Source of the DNA: Pseudomaricurvus alcaniphilus
Lineage (GTDB): Bacteria > Pseudomonadota > Gammaproteobacteria > Pseudomonadales > Cellvibrionaceae
Length of the DNA: 64,000 bases
NCBI RefSeq assembly: GCF_011440395.1
Contig: NZ_JAAOIX010000013.1
Coordinates: 1-64,000 of the forward strand
Direction of reading: 5' to 3'
The stretch's first letter is position 1. Each line of letters begins with the position of its first letter. Positions 7,540 through 15,241 of the stretch are shown here, in pieces. Under the pieces are notes generated by a model, which was not told where the DNA came from, searched no databases, and was given only the letters and a program-made list of their open reading frames with translations. The translations under genes and the position numbers were made by a program.

Positions 7540-7905
7540 TGGTACCAGAGGCCGGACTCGAACCGGCACGCTTTTAAGGGCGGGGGATTTTGACATTTAT
7601 CCGTCCACTTTCGTGGCGGCCAGACTATCTCATCACCCTAATAGCTTAGGGGCTGGACGCTGTTTCACTTAGGCATTACCTCTAAGCTACTTCCTGTTAT
7701 TAAGCCTTTTCGCAAAAGCCCAGGTAGTCGTTGAACCTTCCGTCTCTGACGGCTTGGCTGCTGATTAGCATAGGCATGTGCCCGTAGCCTTCCAGCAATT
7801 CATCCAGTTTTTCTCACCCTCGATCGCTCGAGGGGGGGACTCAGTTTTTTAAAGACACTGGCTGTTACGCTAATCCCCTGTGTCTACCAATTTCACCACT
7901 CTGGC
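7540..7905 (-). tRNA. tRNA-Leu(CAA) interrupted by a group I intron
   Basis: Two exons make an 87-nt class II tRNA: 5' exon 7873-7905 (GCCAGAG acceptor arm, D-arm TGGTGAAATTGGTAGACA) and 3' exon 7540-7593 (T-arm GCCGGTTCGAGTCCGGC, acceptor CTCTGGT, encoded ACCA end). Joined, they give the stem GGGGA/TCCCC with loop TTCAAAA, so anticodon CAA, plus a short variable arm (CGC/GCG). Position 1-72 is a G-U wobble, unusual for tRNA-Leu. The 279 bases between the exons are intron. The gene lies at the junction between accessory and core DNA and is the likely integration target of the accessory region. Confidence 0.88.
7594..7872 (-). ncRNA. group I self-splicing intron in the anticodon loop of tRNA-Leu(CAA)
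   Basis: The core elements appear in order. P2 is the hairpin CCCTCGA-GCGA-TCGAGGG. P and Q strands are AATTGCTGGA and AATCAGCAGCC (P4 GCTG/CAGC). A P6-like hairpin is CCGTC-AGA-GACGG. R is GTTCAACGACTA and S is GATGAGATAGTC (P7 GACTA/TAGTC). A P8-like stem surrounds GCTTTTGCGAAAAGGC, and P9 is CCAC-GAAA-GTGG. The intron ends in G (the omega-G). The 5' exon ...GGGGAU can pair with an internal guide GUCUUU, with the required U-G at the splice site. Hence the insertion is between U32 and U33. At 279 nt it has no homing-endonuclease gene. The size suggests the IC3 group of bacterial tRNA introns (inference). Confidence 0.85.
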
Positions 7906-8077
7906 TTTAAATCTGTAACTCTCAATCAATGAGCTGGCCTGGCTGTTTTTCTAACCTGGCAGCTCATATAGTATAGCTTAAATATACACACCTATACTAT
8001 TTATAAACTTCAATAAAAATACAATTTTTCTGTTCTAAATCAACCAGTTACATGGTTTTTAAGCGTAAACACCTTGA

Positions 8078-8117
8078 ATTTTGAATCCCCTGTGTCTACC
8101 AATTTCACCACTCTGGC
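8078..8117 (-). pseudogene. intron-less 5' half of tRNA-Leu(CAA)
   Basis: Forty bases repeat the 5' exon of the complete tRNA without a mismatch and continue uninterrupted through the anticodon loop (ggggattcaaaat). They then leave tRNA sequence (TCAAGGTG). No 3' half follows. About 18 bases upstream of each copy also look alike, so the duplication includes some leader. It may be an attachment-site remnant from integration into the anticodon loop, or a tandem duplication. Confidence 0.8.
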
Positions 8118-8129
8118 AATAATCTGTTC

Positions 8130-8169
8130 AATCTCGGAGTGCGGCGCTTACCAACTTCACCAATCTGGT
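8130..8169 (-). pseudogene. degenerate tRNA-Leu-like 5' fragment
   Basis: Minus-strand ACCAGATTGGTGAAGTTGGTA aligns with the tRNA-Leu acceptor and D-arm (CCAGAgTGGTGAAaTTGGTA in the other copies) and then diverges to GCGCCGCACTCCGAGATT. It lies nearest the promoter, 12 bases upstream of the intron-less copy. It may be the oldest of three successive 5' halves. Confidence 0.5.
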
Positions 8170-8208
8170 GAGGGACGCCGTTTCGGGGCACTCCCAAAAC
8201 AGGCGGCG

Positions 8209-8236
8209 ATTATAACAGGGCCGCTGCACCGGTCAA
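8209..8236 (-). promoter_or_regulatory. strong sigma-70 promoter for the tRNA-Leu transcript
   Basis: On the minus strand TTGACC and TATAAT are separated by 16 bases. Transcription would start near 8202 and run through both tRNA fragments into the intron-containing tRNA-Leu. Confidence 0.75.
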
Positions 8237-8555
8237 CCTTGCGGGAAAATAAATCTGCAACCGCCCCCCTCGGATTAAGGTTCGCCAGCTAAGAACATTT
8301 TCAAATATGAAGACAAAGCCGAAACAACCAAAGGCGATAAAAACCCTTGCAGCGGCTTAGTTATAAGGCCGGCGTAATTAATCCCTAACCGGCTGTCGCT
8401 TGTGAGTTCTAGAGAGCCCGCGTCCGGATCGGCAGCGGCGTGAAAATGGCGCGAATAACTTCTTTTTCAATGCCTAGGAAGCCTGATTAAAAGTGTTACC
8501 CAGCTCACTGAAAGCGGGCAAAATAAGCCTATACTCTGGCTCAGGGGTATCGCTT
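8237..8555. other. gene-free stretch between tRNA promoter and exported-protein gene
   Basis: No gene or clear RNA on either strand. It presumably holds the promoter of the gene at 8556 (cctatactctgg near 8528 is -10-like). Confidence 0.5.
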
Positions 8556-9086
8556 ATGGCTCGATTCAGCAGTTGGTTCAGACCTGTTTCCTTTGGCGCT
8601 TGCACCAGGTTGTTATGCGCCCTGGCGCTCTGCTCTACCACCTCTCCCCTGGCTCTGGCGCAATCGGCGGCCGGCAACCAGTCAGGCGGCCTGATCTTCC
8701 CCAGCCTGAAGAATTACTACAACCCCCTCAAACACGGCTCCGAGAGAAAAACCAGCGGTTACTCCAGCCAGCTTATGGATAACGAGACCCTGTTGCGCTC
8801 AGCACAGCAGCTTCGTTCTGACACCATGACCCAGGAGCAACGGGCCCTCAACCACCAGTGGCTGGTACAGGGTACCGACGACAGCGCCGTAGTGGGCAGC
8901 AAGGTGTTTTCTACCTTGATGAAGATGGGCTTCAAGACCTACTGGGAAGGCAACCGGGTCCAATTTGGCGGCGACAACCGGGTGCTGCCCAACGACGATG
9001 GCGACGGCAGAATCACCGACGACATGGACTACAAGGTGCGTTTCTCCGGCGACAAGATCAAACTCAGCCTGGAGTACGAGTTCTAG
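8556..9086 (+). CDS. exported hypothetical protein
   Basis: About 176 residues with a signal peptide (MARFSSWFRPVSFGACTRLL followed by a hydrophobic CALALC stretch and a cleavage site near ALAQSAAG). The mature part is charged and mixed (LKNYYNPLKHGSERKTSGYS, VQFGGDNRVLPNDDGDGRITDD) and ends in an alternating segment with C-terminal YEF, an outer-membrane-like ending, but there are too few strands for a barrel. I do not recognise the family. The ATG at 8556 is favoured over in-frame upstream starts because the signal peptide begins there and CAGGGGT precedes it. Confidence 0.7.
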   Translation: MARFSSWFRPVSFGACTRLLCALALCSTTSPLALAQSAAGNQSGGLIFPSLKNYYNPLKHGSERKTSGYSSQLMDNETLLRSAQQLRSDTMTQEQRALNHQWLVQGTDDSAVVGSKVFSTLMKMGFKTYWEGNRVQFGGDNRVLPNDDGDGRITDDMDYKVRFSGDKIKLSLEYEF

Positions 9087-9151
9087 TAGTATTTTTGCTG
9101 CGCTGCCTGTTTTGCTACAATGCCCGCCGCTGTATCTCCGGGCCTCTCATC

Positions 9152-9610
9152 ATGCACAACCAATCCTACCCTTCCGCCGGTCTCCTGCGCCGTCTCGCCG
9201 CCATGGGCTATGACAGTCTGGTGATCATGTCGCTGGCCATGCTCTACGGCGGCGTGTTTCTTGCGATTAAATACTGGGCCCTGCAAACCGAGCTCCCTGC
9301 GGGCGAAAAAGCCAGCATGGGCACTGCCGGGTTTGTCGGCCTGTTGCTGCTGATTGAGATGTTTTACTGGTACTTCTGGTGCAAGGACGGGCAGACCCTC
9401 GGCATGCGCGCCTGGCGCCTGCGTGTGCGCGGCAGCGACGGCGGCCCGATTCGCCTCGAAGCAGCGGTGTTGCGCGGTCTCTGCGCGCCGCTCAGCCTGG
9501 CCCTTGCCGGCCTGGGATACTTCTGGTGCCTGTGGGACAAGCAAGGTAAAACCTGGCACGACCGGCTCAGCGGCACTGAGGTGGTGGTGCTACCGAAAAT
9601 TAAAAAATAG
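9152..9610 (+). CDS. RDD family inner-membrane protein
   Basis: A 152-residue membrane protein with the RDD pattern: R..A...D at the N-terminus (GLLRRLAAMGYDSLVIMS), two long hydrophobic segments (about 20-42 and 58-80), QTLGMRAWRLRV after the second, then a third hydrophobic region and KTWHDRLSGTEVV. RDD proteins are small integral membrane proteins, mostly of unknown role, some linked to ion transport. It is convergent with lptG, 50 bases away. The start at 9152 gives the normal family N-terminus. Confidence 0.85.
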   Translation: MHNQSYPSAGLLRRLAAMGYDSLVIMSLAMLYGGVFLAIKYWALQTELPAGEKASMGTAGFVGLLLLIEMFYWYFWCKDGQTLGMRAWRLRVRGSDGGPIRLEAAVLRGLCAPLSLALAGLGYFWCLWDKQGKTWHDRLSGTEVVVLPKIKK

Positions 9611-9661
9611 CCTGATGACCTGGAGGCGCGACCGGCCAGCCGCGCAGCCCTGGCGCCGGCA

Positions 9662-10723
9662 TCACTTGGCCCGGCGCAGCAATACTATGCCGATCAGCAG
9701 GCAGATCCCGATCGGTACCAGCACCGCCACCAGCGGTGGAAAGCCGTACACCAGGCTGGCTGGCCCGAGCATATCCTGGGATGTCTGGAACACAATACCC
9801 ACAATAACCCCGGTAAACACCCGGAACCCCATGGTCACTTCCCGCAGCGGACCAAACACGAAGGAAACCGCGATCAACACCAGGCTCAGGGTCGCCAGTG
9901 GCTGCAACAACTTCTTCCAGAACGACAGGCGATAGTTGCTGTTCTCCTGGCCCTGCTGTTGCAGGTAGAGCGAGTAAGAGCGCAGGTCACGGATGGAGAG
10001 TGAATCCGGCTCCAGCACCAGCACCGTGAGAATTTGCGGCGACAACTCCGTATTCCAGCGGCGCCAGTAGAACTTGCGCTTGGTGATGGAGTCCTCGGTC
10101 AACTTCGATTCCTGCACCCCCTCTTCGCGCCAGTGGGTGCCCTGGTATATGGCCGACTGGGCGAAGCTGGTGGCAATCAGCTTGCCCTGCTGGTCAAACT
10201 TGAAGCGCGTAACACCGTACAGGCGGCCATTGGGCAAGACCGCGTTGAAGTGCATAAACTCCCGCCCCTCCCGACTCCAGAGGCCGTGCCGGGACTCCAG
10301 CGCCTTGCTATCCCCCTGGGCGATGGCCCGGCGGCTGTCCGCCAGCTGGCCGGTCACCGGCGTCACAAACTCCCCCAATGCCACGCCCAGCAGAATAAAC
10401 AGCAGCGCCGGCTTCAATACCGCCCAGGTAATCTGGGCAACCGAAACACCGGCTGCGCGCATCACCACCAGCTCACTGGAACTGGCCAGCACACCGAGGC
10501 CTACCAGCGCCCCCACCAGGGCGGAAAAGGGGATATTGCGATAAATACGCTCCGGCAGGGTCATGCCAACGTAGATCATCGCTTCGGTGAAATCGTAGGC
10601 GCCCTTCAGCTCACCCAACTGGTCGACCAGGGCCGAGATTGCATCCAGGGCGACAATGACCAGCAGCACCACCAGCACCGCCCCGACCACGGTGCGACTG
10701 ATATAAGCATTGATTCTACGCAT
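9662..10723 (-). CDS. lptG: LPS export permease LptG
   Basis: A 353-residue YjgP/YjgQ-family permease. With LptF and a dimer of LptB it extracts lipopolysaccharide from the inner membrane and feeds it to LptC. Three N-terminal membrane segments (about 13-33, 62-85, 97-120), a large periplasmic beta-jellyroll region (roughly 130-265) and three C-terminal membrane segments match the family, as does the start MRRINAYISRTVVGAVLVV. It overlaps the end of lptF by 8 bases, so the two are co-transcribed. lptC, lptA and lptB are in the block near 60-62 kb. Confidence 0.95.
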   Translation of the reverse strand: MRRINAYISRTVVGAVLVVLLVIVALDAISALVDQLGELKGAYDFTEAMIYVGMTLPERIYRNIPFSALVGALVGLGVLASSSELVVMRAAGVSVAQITWAVLKPALLFILLGVALGEFVTPVTGQLADSRRAIAQGDSKALESRHGLWSREGREFMHFNAVLPNGRLYGVTRFKFDQQGKLIATSFAQSAIYQGTHWREEGVQESKLTEDSITKRKFYWRRWNTELSPQILTVLVLEPDSLSIRDLRSYSLYLQQQGQENSNYRLSFWKKLLQPLATLSLVLIAVSFVFGPLREVTMGFRVFTGVIVGIVFQTSQDMLGPASLVYGFPPLVAVLVPIGICLLIGIVLLRRAK

Positions 10724-11849
10724 TGGCTCGGCCCCTTTTACGACGCTGGCTGTTGAAGCTGCGGCGCAGTATCGGCCAGACGAAGAGCGTCAGGGCCACC
10801 AGTAAAAACGCCCCGTGCACAGCCCAGATTGTGCGCCAGGGGGAGGCGCCGCCCTCTTCCACTGCGCCCCGCGCAGCGTTGAGGCAGACGAGATAAATGA
10901 TGTAGAGCAGAATCGACGGAATCATCTGCACGTAGCGCCCCTGGCGCGGATTGGTTTTACTGAGGGGCACCGCCAGCAGCGTCACCACTACCACCAGCAC
11001 CGGCAGGGAAATACGCCAGTGCAGCGCGGCGATGTCTTCACTGCGGCTGGAGCCCAGCAGCTCCCGGGTGGGGCGCGAGTCCGACTTGCCTTTATTGCGG
11101 CTGTCGTCTTCGGCCGCCGGCAGCAGCTGCCAGTAGTATTCGAAATCTATGACCTGGTAATTGGCCTCACCGGGGTTGCCGATATAGCGCGAGCCGTTGC
11201 GCAACTTCAGGTAGCGCTGGCCGCTGTCCGGGTCTATGACCTGCTCGCCGTGCTCGGCCACCATAATACCCAGCCCTTCGCGCTGGTCGGTGCCCTCGCT
11301 GCCACCGCTGCCCATTTCGGCAATAAACACACCCTGCATGCTCTTGCGGTCATCGCTCAGGTTTTCAGCGTAAGTCACCGCATCGCCGTCGGCCGATGCC
11401 TGGAACCTGGCGGGCACCATATGATCAAACTGGCTGCGATTTTTCTGTGCCTTAAAGACCGACTCTGCCTTGGAGATACCACTCGGGCTCACCACCAGCG
11501 CCAGCAGCGCCACCAGCAGCGCGACTATGCCCGCCGGAAAAAAGCTGTAGCTGAGCAGGCGTCGCTGGCTCAAGCCGCAGGCGGTCATAACCGTTAACTC
11601 ACTGTCGGTATAGAGGCGCCCATAGGCCAACAGGAAACCGATAAACAGGCCCAGCGGCAAGATCAACTCGAGGAACCCGGGCAGGCGAAACGCCATAATG
11701 GCCAGCAGCGCATCGGCTTGCAGTTTGCCCGAGGCAGCATCGGCGAGATACTTCACAAAGCGGCCGCTCATAATGATCAGCAACAGCGCAGCGCTCACGG
11801 CGATCATGCTGGTCAGGACCTCGCGGCCCAGGTATCGAAAAATTATCAC
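10716..11849 (-). CDS. lptF: LPS export permease LptF
   Basis: A 377-residue partner of LptG. It begins MIIFRYLGREVLTSMIAVSA, typical of LptF, and has three membrane helices, a periplasmic jellyroll domain (about 130-270), and three closing helices. The segment GLSQRRLLSYSFFPAG between helices 2 and 3 is the coupling-helix region that contacts LptB. It is the first gene of the lptFG operon and is divergent from pepA with a 179-bp gap, the usual arrangement in gammaproteobacteria. Confidence 0.95.
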   Translation of the reverse strand: MIIFRYLGREVLTSMIAVSAALLLIIMSGRFVKYLADAASGKLQADALLAIMAFRLPGFLELILPLGLFIGFLLAYGRLYTDSELTVMTACGLSQRRLLSYSFFPAGIVALLVALLALVVSPSGISKAESVFKAQKNRSQFDHMVPARFQASADGDAVTYAENLSDDRKSMQGVFIAEMGSGGSEGTDQREGLGIMVAEHGEQVIDPDSGQRYLKLRNGSRYIGNPGEANYQVIDFEYYWQLLPAAEDDSRNKGKSDSRPTRELLGSSRSEDIAALHWRISLPVLVVVVTLLAVPLSKTNPRQGRYVQMIPSILLYIIYLVCLNAARGAVEEGGASPWRTIWAVHGAFLLVALTLFVWPILRRSFNSQRRKRGRANA

Positions 11850-12028
11850 TCGTTATTTCACCCGGGGAATTGGTTCCAATCGGGGCTTGGCGTACACTGT
11901 CTCGGGACAGCGTAACCGGTCAAGGCCACAGTGGCGGGCATTATCCCGTAAACCACCGGCTTTGTCTCGGTCGGATCTGGTTCACGACCACGCAAACACT
12001 TTTGTTTAAACCGTTACGGAGAAGCTCA

Positions 12029-13519
12029 ATGATATTTCAGGCAAAAACCACCTCATTTTTGACCCAGCGTAGCGACTGCCTGGTAGTGCCCGTGCGCACC
12101 GCTGGCAAACTCGACGGCGCCGCGGCCGAGCTGGATAAAGCCTGTAGCGGTTTGCTCAAAGGCCTGCTCAGTGACGGCGATCTGGGTGACAAGCTGGGCT
12201 CCACCCTGTTTATCAGGAACCCGGCCGGGCTGGCCGCCAAACGGCTGCTGCTGGTCAGCGCCGGCAAAAACAGCGCCGACCTCAGCGCCGACCAGTTCAG
12301 CACCCTGCTCACCAAGGTAGCCAGCGCCGTTACCCAGACCAAAGCCAAAGATGTCGCCCTGTGTTTGCAGGAACTGCAAGTAACCGATCGCGACGAAGCC
12401 TGGAAGGCCCAGCAAGTCGCGAAATTGCTCAGCGACGCCTGCTACCGCTTTAACCAGCTCAAGAGCGAAAAGGGCCCGGCCGTCAGCCTGAAGAAAGCCC
12501 TGTACCTGCTGGCCGACAAAAACCCCACCGTCGCCGCCATCAACAAGGCCATGGCCACCGGCGCCGCGATTGCCGCAGGCATGGCGCTGGCCAAGGATCT
12601 CGGCAACCTGCCCGGCAATGTTTGCACGCCGCGCTACCTGACCAGTGAAGCCAAAAAGCTGGCCCGTGGCCAGGCCAAAATGACCGCCAAAGCCCTCAAC
12701 GAAAAGCAGATGCGCGAACTGGGCATGGGCTCACTGCTGTCGGTGTCCGCCGGCAGCGATGAAGAGGCGCAACTGATTGTGATGGAATACAACGGCGGCA
12801 AAAAGACCGACAAGCCGGTGGTGCTGGTGGGCAAGGGCATCACCTTTGACACCGGCGGCATCAGCCTGAAGCCCGGCGCCGCCATGGATGAAATGAAATA
12901 CGATATGTGCGGTGCTGCCAGCGTGCTGGGGGTAATGAAGACGGTTTTGGAGCTGGGGCTGCCCATCAACCTGGTGGGTATTGTCGCCGCCGCTGAAAAC
13001 ATGCCCAGTGGTCGCGCCACCAAGCCTGGCGATATCGTCACCTCCATGTCTGGCCAGACCATCGAAGTGCTCAATACCGACGCCGAGGGGCGCCTGGTGC
13101 TGTGCGATGCCCTGACCTACGCCGAGCGCTTCAAGCCGAAAGCGGTAATTGATATCGCCACCCTCACCGGTGCGGTGGTGGTCGCGCTTGGCAAACACGC
13201 CAGTGGCCTGTTCTCCAGCAATGACAGCCTGGCACAGCAACTGCTGGATGCCGGCCAGGAGACTGGCGACAAAGCCTGGCGCATGCCCCTCTGGGAGGAC
13301 TACCAGGAACTGCTCGACAGCAACTTTGCTGACATGGCCAACATTGGCGGTCCCACTGCCGGCAGCATTACCGCCGCCTGTTTCCTGTCCCGCTACACCA
13401 AGGCCTATGACTGGGCCCACCTGGATATCGCCGGCACCGCCTGGGTTAGTGGCAGCGCCAAGGGGGCCACCGGCCGGCCGGTGCCCTTGTTGGTGCAGTA
13501 CTTGATGAAGCAGCTGTAA
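12029..13519 (+). CDS. pepA: leucyl aminopeptidase (cytosol aminopeptidase, M17)
   Basis: A 496-residue manganese/zinc exopeptidase that removes N-terminal residues from peptides. The metal-binding signature NTDAEGRL is at about residue 349 and the K-containing VGKGITFDTGG motif at about 267. In E. coli the same protein binds DNA in Xer recombination and carAB control. The start ATG at 12029 has GGAGAA just upstream; the frame is open 53 codons further but that part is unrelated to the family. It is followed by holC after 100 bases, the usual pepA-holC order. Confidence 0.95.
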   Translation: MIFQAKTTSFLTQRSDCLVVPVRTAGKLDGAAAELDKACSGLLKGLLSDGDLGDKLGSTLFIRNPAGLAAKRLLLVSAGKNSADLSADQFSTLLTKVASAVTQTKAKDVALCLQELQVTDRDEAWKAQQVAKLLSDACYRFNQLKSEKGPAVSLKKALYLLADKNPTVAAINKAMATGAAIAAGMALAKDLGNLPGNVCTPRYLTSEAKKLARGQAKMTAKALNEKQMRELGMGSLLSVSAGSDEEAQLIVMEYNGGKKTDKPVVLVGKGITFDTGGISLKPGAAMDEMKYDMCGAASVLGVMKTVLELGLPINLVGIVAAAENMPSGRATKPGDIVTSMSGQTIEVLNTDAEGRLVLCDALTYAERFKPKAVIDIATLTGAVVVALGKHASGLFSSNDSLAQQLLDAGQETGDKAWRMPLWEDYQELLDSNFADMANIGGPTAGSITAACFLSRYTKAYDWAHLDIAGTAWVSGSAKGATGRPVPLLVQYLMKQL

Positions 13520-13619
13520 AAGCAGCTGTAAACCCGCACCCGAGCAAGCCGCCGCGCAACCCACCGCGGTGGCGCAGCAGTAAAGCTACCGCCAATTGAG
13601 TGGCCACTATCGAACTTTT

Positions 13620-14072
13620 ATGACCAGCATAGATTTTTACGTCCTCCCCCATTCGTCCATGGAACAGCGGCTTGATTTTGCCTGCCGCTGGACGCAAAAA
13701 GCGCTGCGCAACGACCACAGCGTCTACGTCGCGGTCGACAATGAAAAACAGGCGGACTACCTGGACCGGTTGTTCTGGCAGTTTTCGCCCGACAGCTTTG
13801 TGCCCCACGACTGCGAGGGCAAGCCGCAACTGCAAGCGCGGGTAAAGATAGGCTTTGGCGATGACTGTGGCGACTTTCACGACTGCCTGGTCAATCTAAG
13901 CCAGCAGGTGCCGGGCTATTTCAGCCGCTTCCAGCGCCTGGCAGAAATCGTCTGCCAGGAAGAGAAGGTACTGGCCAACACCCGCCAGCACTACAACTTT
14001 TACCAGCATCGCGGCTATCCCATCGAGACCCATCGCCTGCCCGACAAGCGGGCCGATACAGCGCGCCCCTAG
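13620..14072 (+). CDS. holC: DNA polymerase III chi subunit
   Basis: A 150-residue protein beginning MTSIDFYVLPHSSMEQRLDFACRW, typical of HolC, with FVPHD and the GFGDDCGDFHDCLVNLSQQVP segment where the family usually has a conserved ILINL region. Chi links the clamp loader (through psi) to SSB at the replication fork. The last ~15 residues (KRADTARP) run into a minisatellite region and may be a recent extension. It lies between pepA and an unknown gene; valS, often next, is not here. Confidence 0.9.
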   Translation: MTSIDFYVLPHSSMEQRLDFACRWTQKALRNDHSVYVAVDNEKQADYLDRLFWQFSPDSFVPHDCEGKPQLQARVKIGFGDDCGDFHDCLVNLSQQVPGYFSRFQRLAEIVCQEEKVLANTRQHYNFYQHRGYPIETHRLPDKRADTARP

Positions 14073-14073
14073 C

Positions 14074-14158
14074 AAGCCCAAACCGAGAGCAAGCCCAAAC
14101 CGAGAGCAAGCCCAAACCGAGAGCAAGTCCAAACCGACGGCGAGCCCAACCCGACAAC
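14074..14158. repeat. 17-bp minisatellite, five units
   Basis: Three identical copies of aagcccaaaccgagagc (14074-14124) are followed by two diverged copies (14125-14158). They fill the gap between holC and the next gene. As 17 is not a multiple of 3, copy changes would shift any reading frame crossing it. Confidence 0.85.
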
Positions 14159-14186
14159 CCCAGGATTAAACAGGATCGAGCCACCC

Positions 14187-14861
14187 ATGAATTCCGACAC
14201 CCACAACAGCAGGGCAGCACTGCTGGGAGAACTGGAATCCCTCAAACACTTGCTGAACGGCGACAGTGATACAATAACCGAATCGGCGGATAAAAGTGCA
14301 GCCAGCGAACCCGACAGTACAGCGCCCGGTGCGCTGCCAGGGCAGCAAAACCTGTTTGACCGCCCCCCGATTGACCAGCCGCAAACACTCAGCGCGCTGG
14401 CGCTAGCGACGCCTGCTGACGCCAGTGGCGCACCACTGGAGGAGCCCGAAGCTCCCGAGTCAGAGCCACTGGCCACGGCCAGCAGCGAAAACCCCTTCCT
14501 GCCCGAGCACATGCGCACTCGCCTCAATACCGAACGGCCACTGCTGGAGGCCATTCGCCAGGCCGTGACGAATGGCGCTGGCGAGCAGGCCGGCGGCCCT
14601 CTTGCCAATCTGGAGCTGGCCAACCTGAGGCTCACCAATCCCGAACTTGCCAATCCCGAACTTGCCAATCCCGAACTTGCCAATCCTAAAATGGCCAACC
14701 CGGACCTGCAGCCAGCCGCCGCTCAACCTTTATCCGAGGCCACCATCAGCGCTTATGTCGACGAGATTGTGCAGCAGTGGCTGCCTAAAATTGAAAGCGA
14801 CTTGCGCCAGCGGCTACGGCAATCGTTGCAGCAGCCTGAAGCGCCGGCGGTGAAAAAATAA
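14187..14861 (+). CDS. hypothetical protein with tandem pentapeptide repeats
   Basis: A 224-residue acidic, low-complexity protein rich in Ala, Glu and Pro. Its middle (about 137-173) is built from 5-residue units (A/T-N-P-E-L) encoded by 15-bp DNA repeats, three of them identical. The C-terminal helix (ISAYVDEIVQQWLPKIESDLRQRL) is the best-conserved-looking part and resembles ends of proteins encoded between holC and valS in other gammaproteobacteria. No membrane segment. Function unknown. Confidence 0.75.
   Translation: MNSDTHNSRAALLGELESLKHLLNGDSDTITESADKSAASEPDSTAPGALPGQQNLFDRPPIDQPQTLSALALATPADASGAPLEEPEAPESEPLATASSENPFLPEHMRTRLNTERPLLEAIRQAVTNGAGEQAGGPLANLELANLRLTNPELANPELANPELANPKMANPDLQPAAAQPLSEATISAYVDEIVQQWLPKIESDLRQRLRQSLQQPEAPAVKK
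14637..14696. repeat. 15-bp in-frame tandem repeat
   Basis: Three exact copies of aatcccgaacttgcc (14637-14681) plus one diverged copy (to 14696). In frame they add the residues N-P-E-L-A per unit, so copy number changes alter protein length only. Confidence 0.85.
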
Positions 14862-15194
14862 GCCGTGCAGGTGCGGCCGCGAAAGTGTCGGACAACTGGA
14901 AAGCGCCGCAAAGCTGCATAATACCAACCGGTGGCGGGAAAAGGCTCACTCTTGTAGGACATCTCCCACACCCGGCTGTGCCTTTCTCCACTGTTCAACC
15001 TCCCCCAAATAAAGCACCATAGCAACCGTACACGGAGGTACAGAAGGATGCTCTCGCAGGCCATGTAAGGCCACTGGACGCCTGGGGCGATATTAAGGCG
15101 GCAAACACAGGGATAACGTCAGGAACGACAATATTACGCAACGTAATAGGTTAAGGGTCAGGGAACTTACACAGACCAATCGGTGATGGATCAC
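14862..15194. other. gene-free stretch
   Basis: No supported gene, RNA or repeat was found here; it separates two convergent transcripts and ends in the shared terminator. Confidence 0.5.
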
Positions 15195-15232
15195 AAAAAG
15201 CGGACACGACTCCCGGTTGTGTCCGCTTTTTT
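15195..15232. terminator. bidirectional rho-independent terminator
   Basis: A 12-bp stem (aaaagcggacac / gtgtccgctttt) with an 11-base loop and T-runs on both strands lies at the end of the minus-strand glucosylglycerate operon. Confidence 0.85.
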
Positions 15233-15241
15233 GTGCCTGCT

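Noticed and set aside
7478-7672. Open frame of 64 codons over the tRNA region
   Set aside because: It crosses the tRNA 3' exon and the intron on the opposite strand and has no similarity or ribosome binding site.
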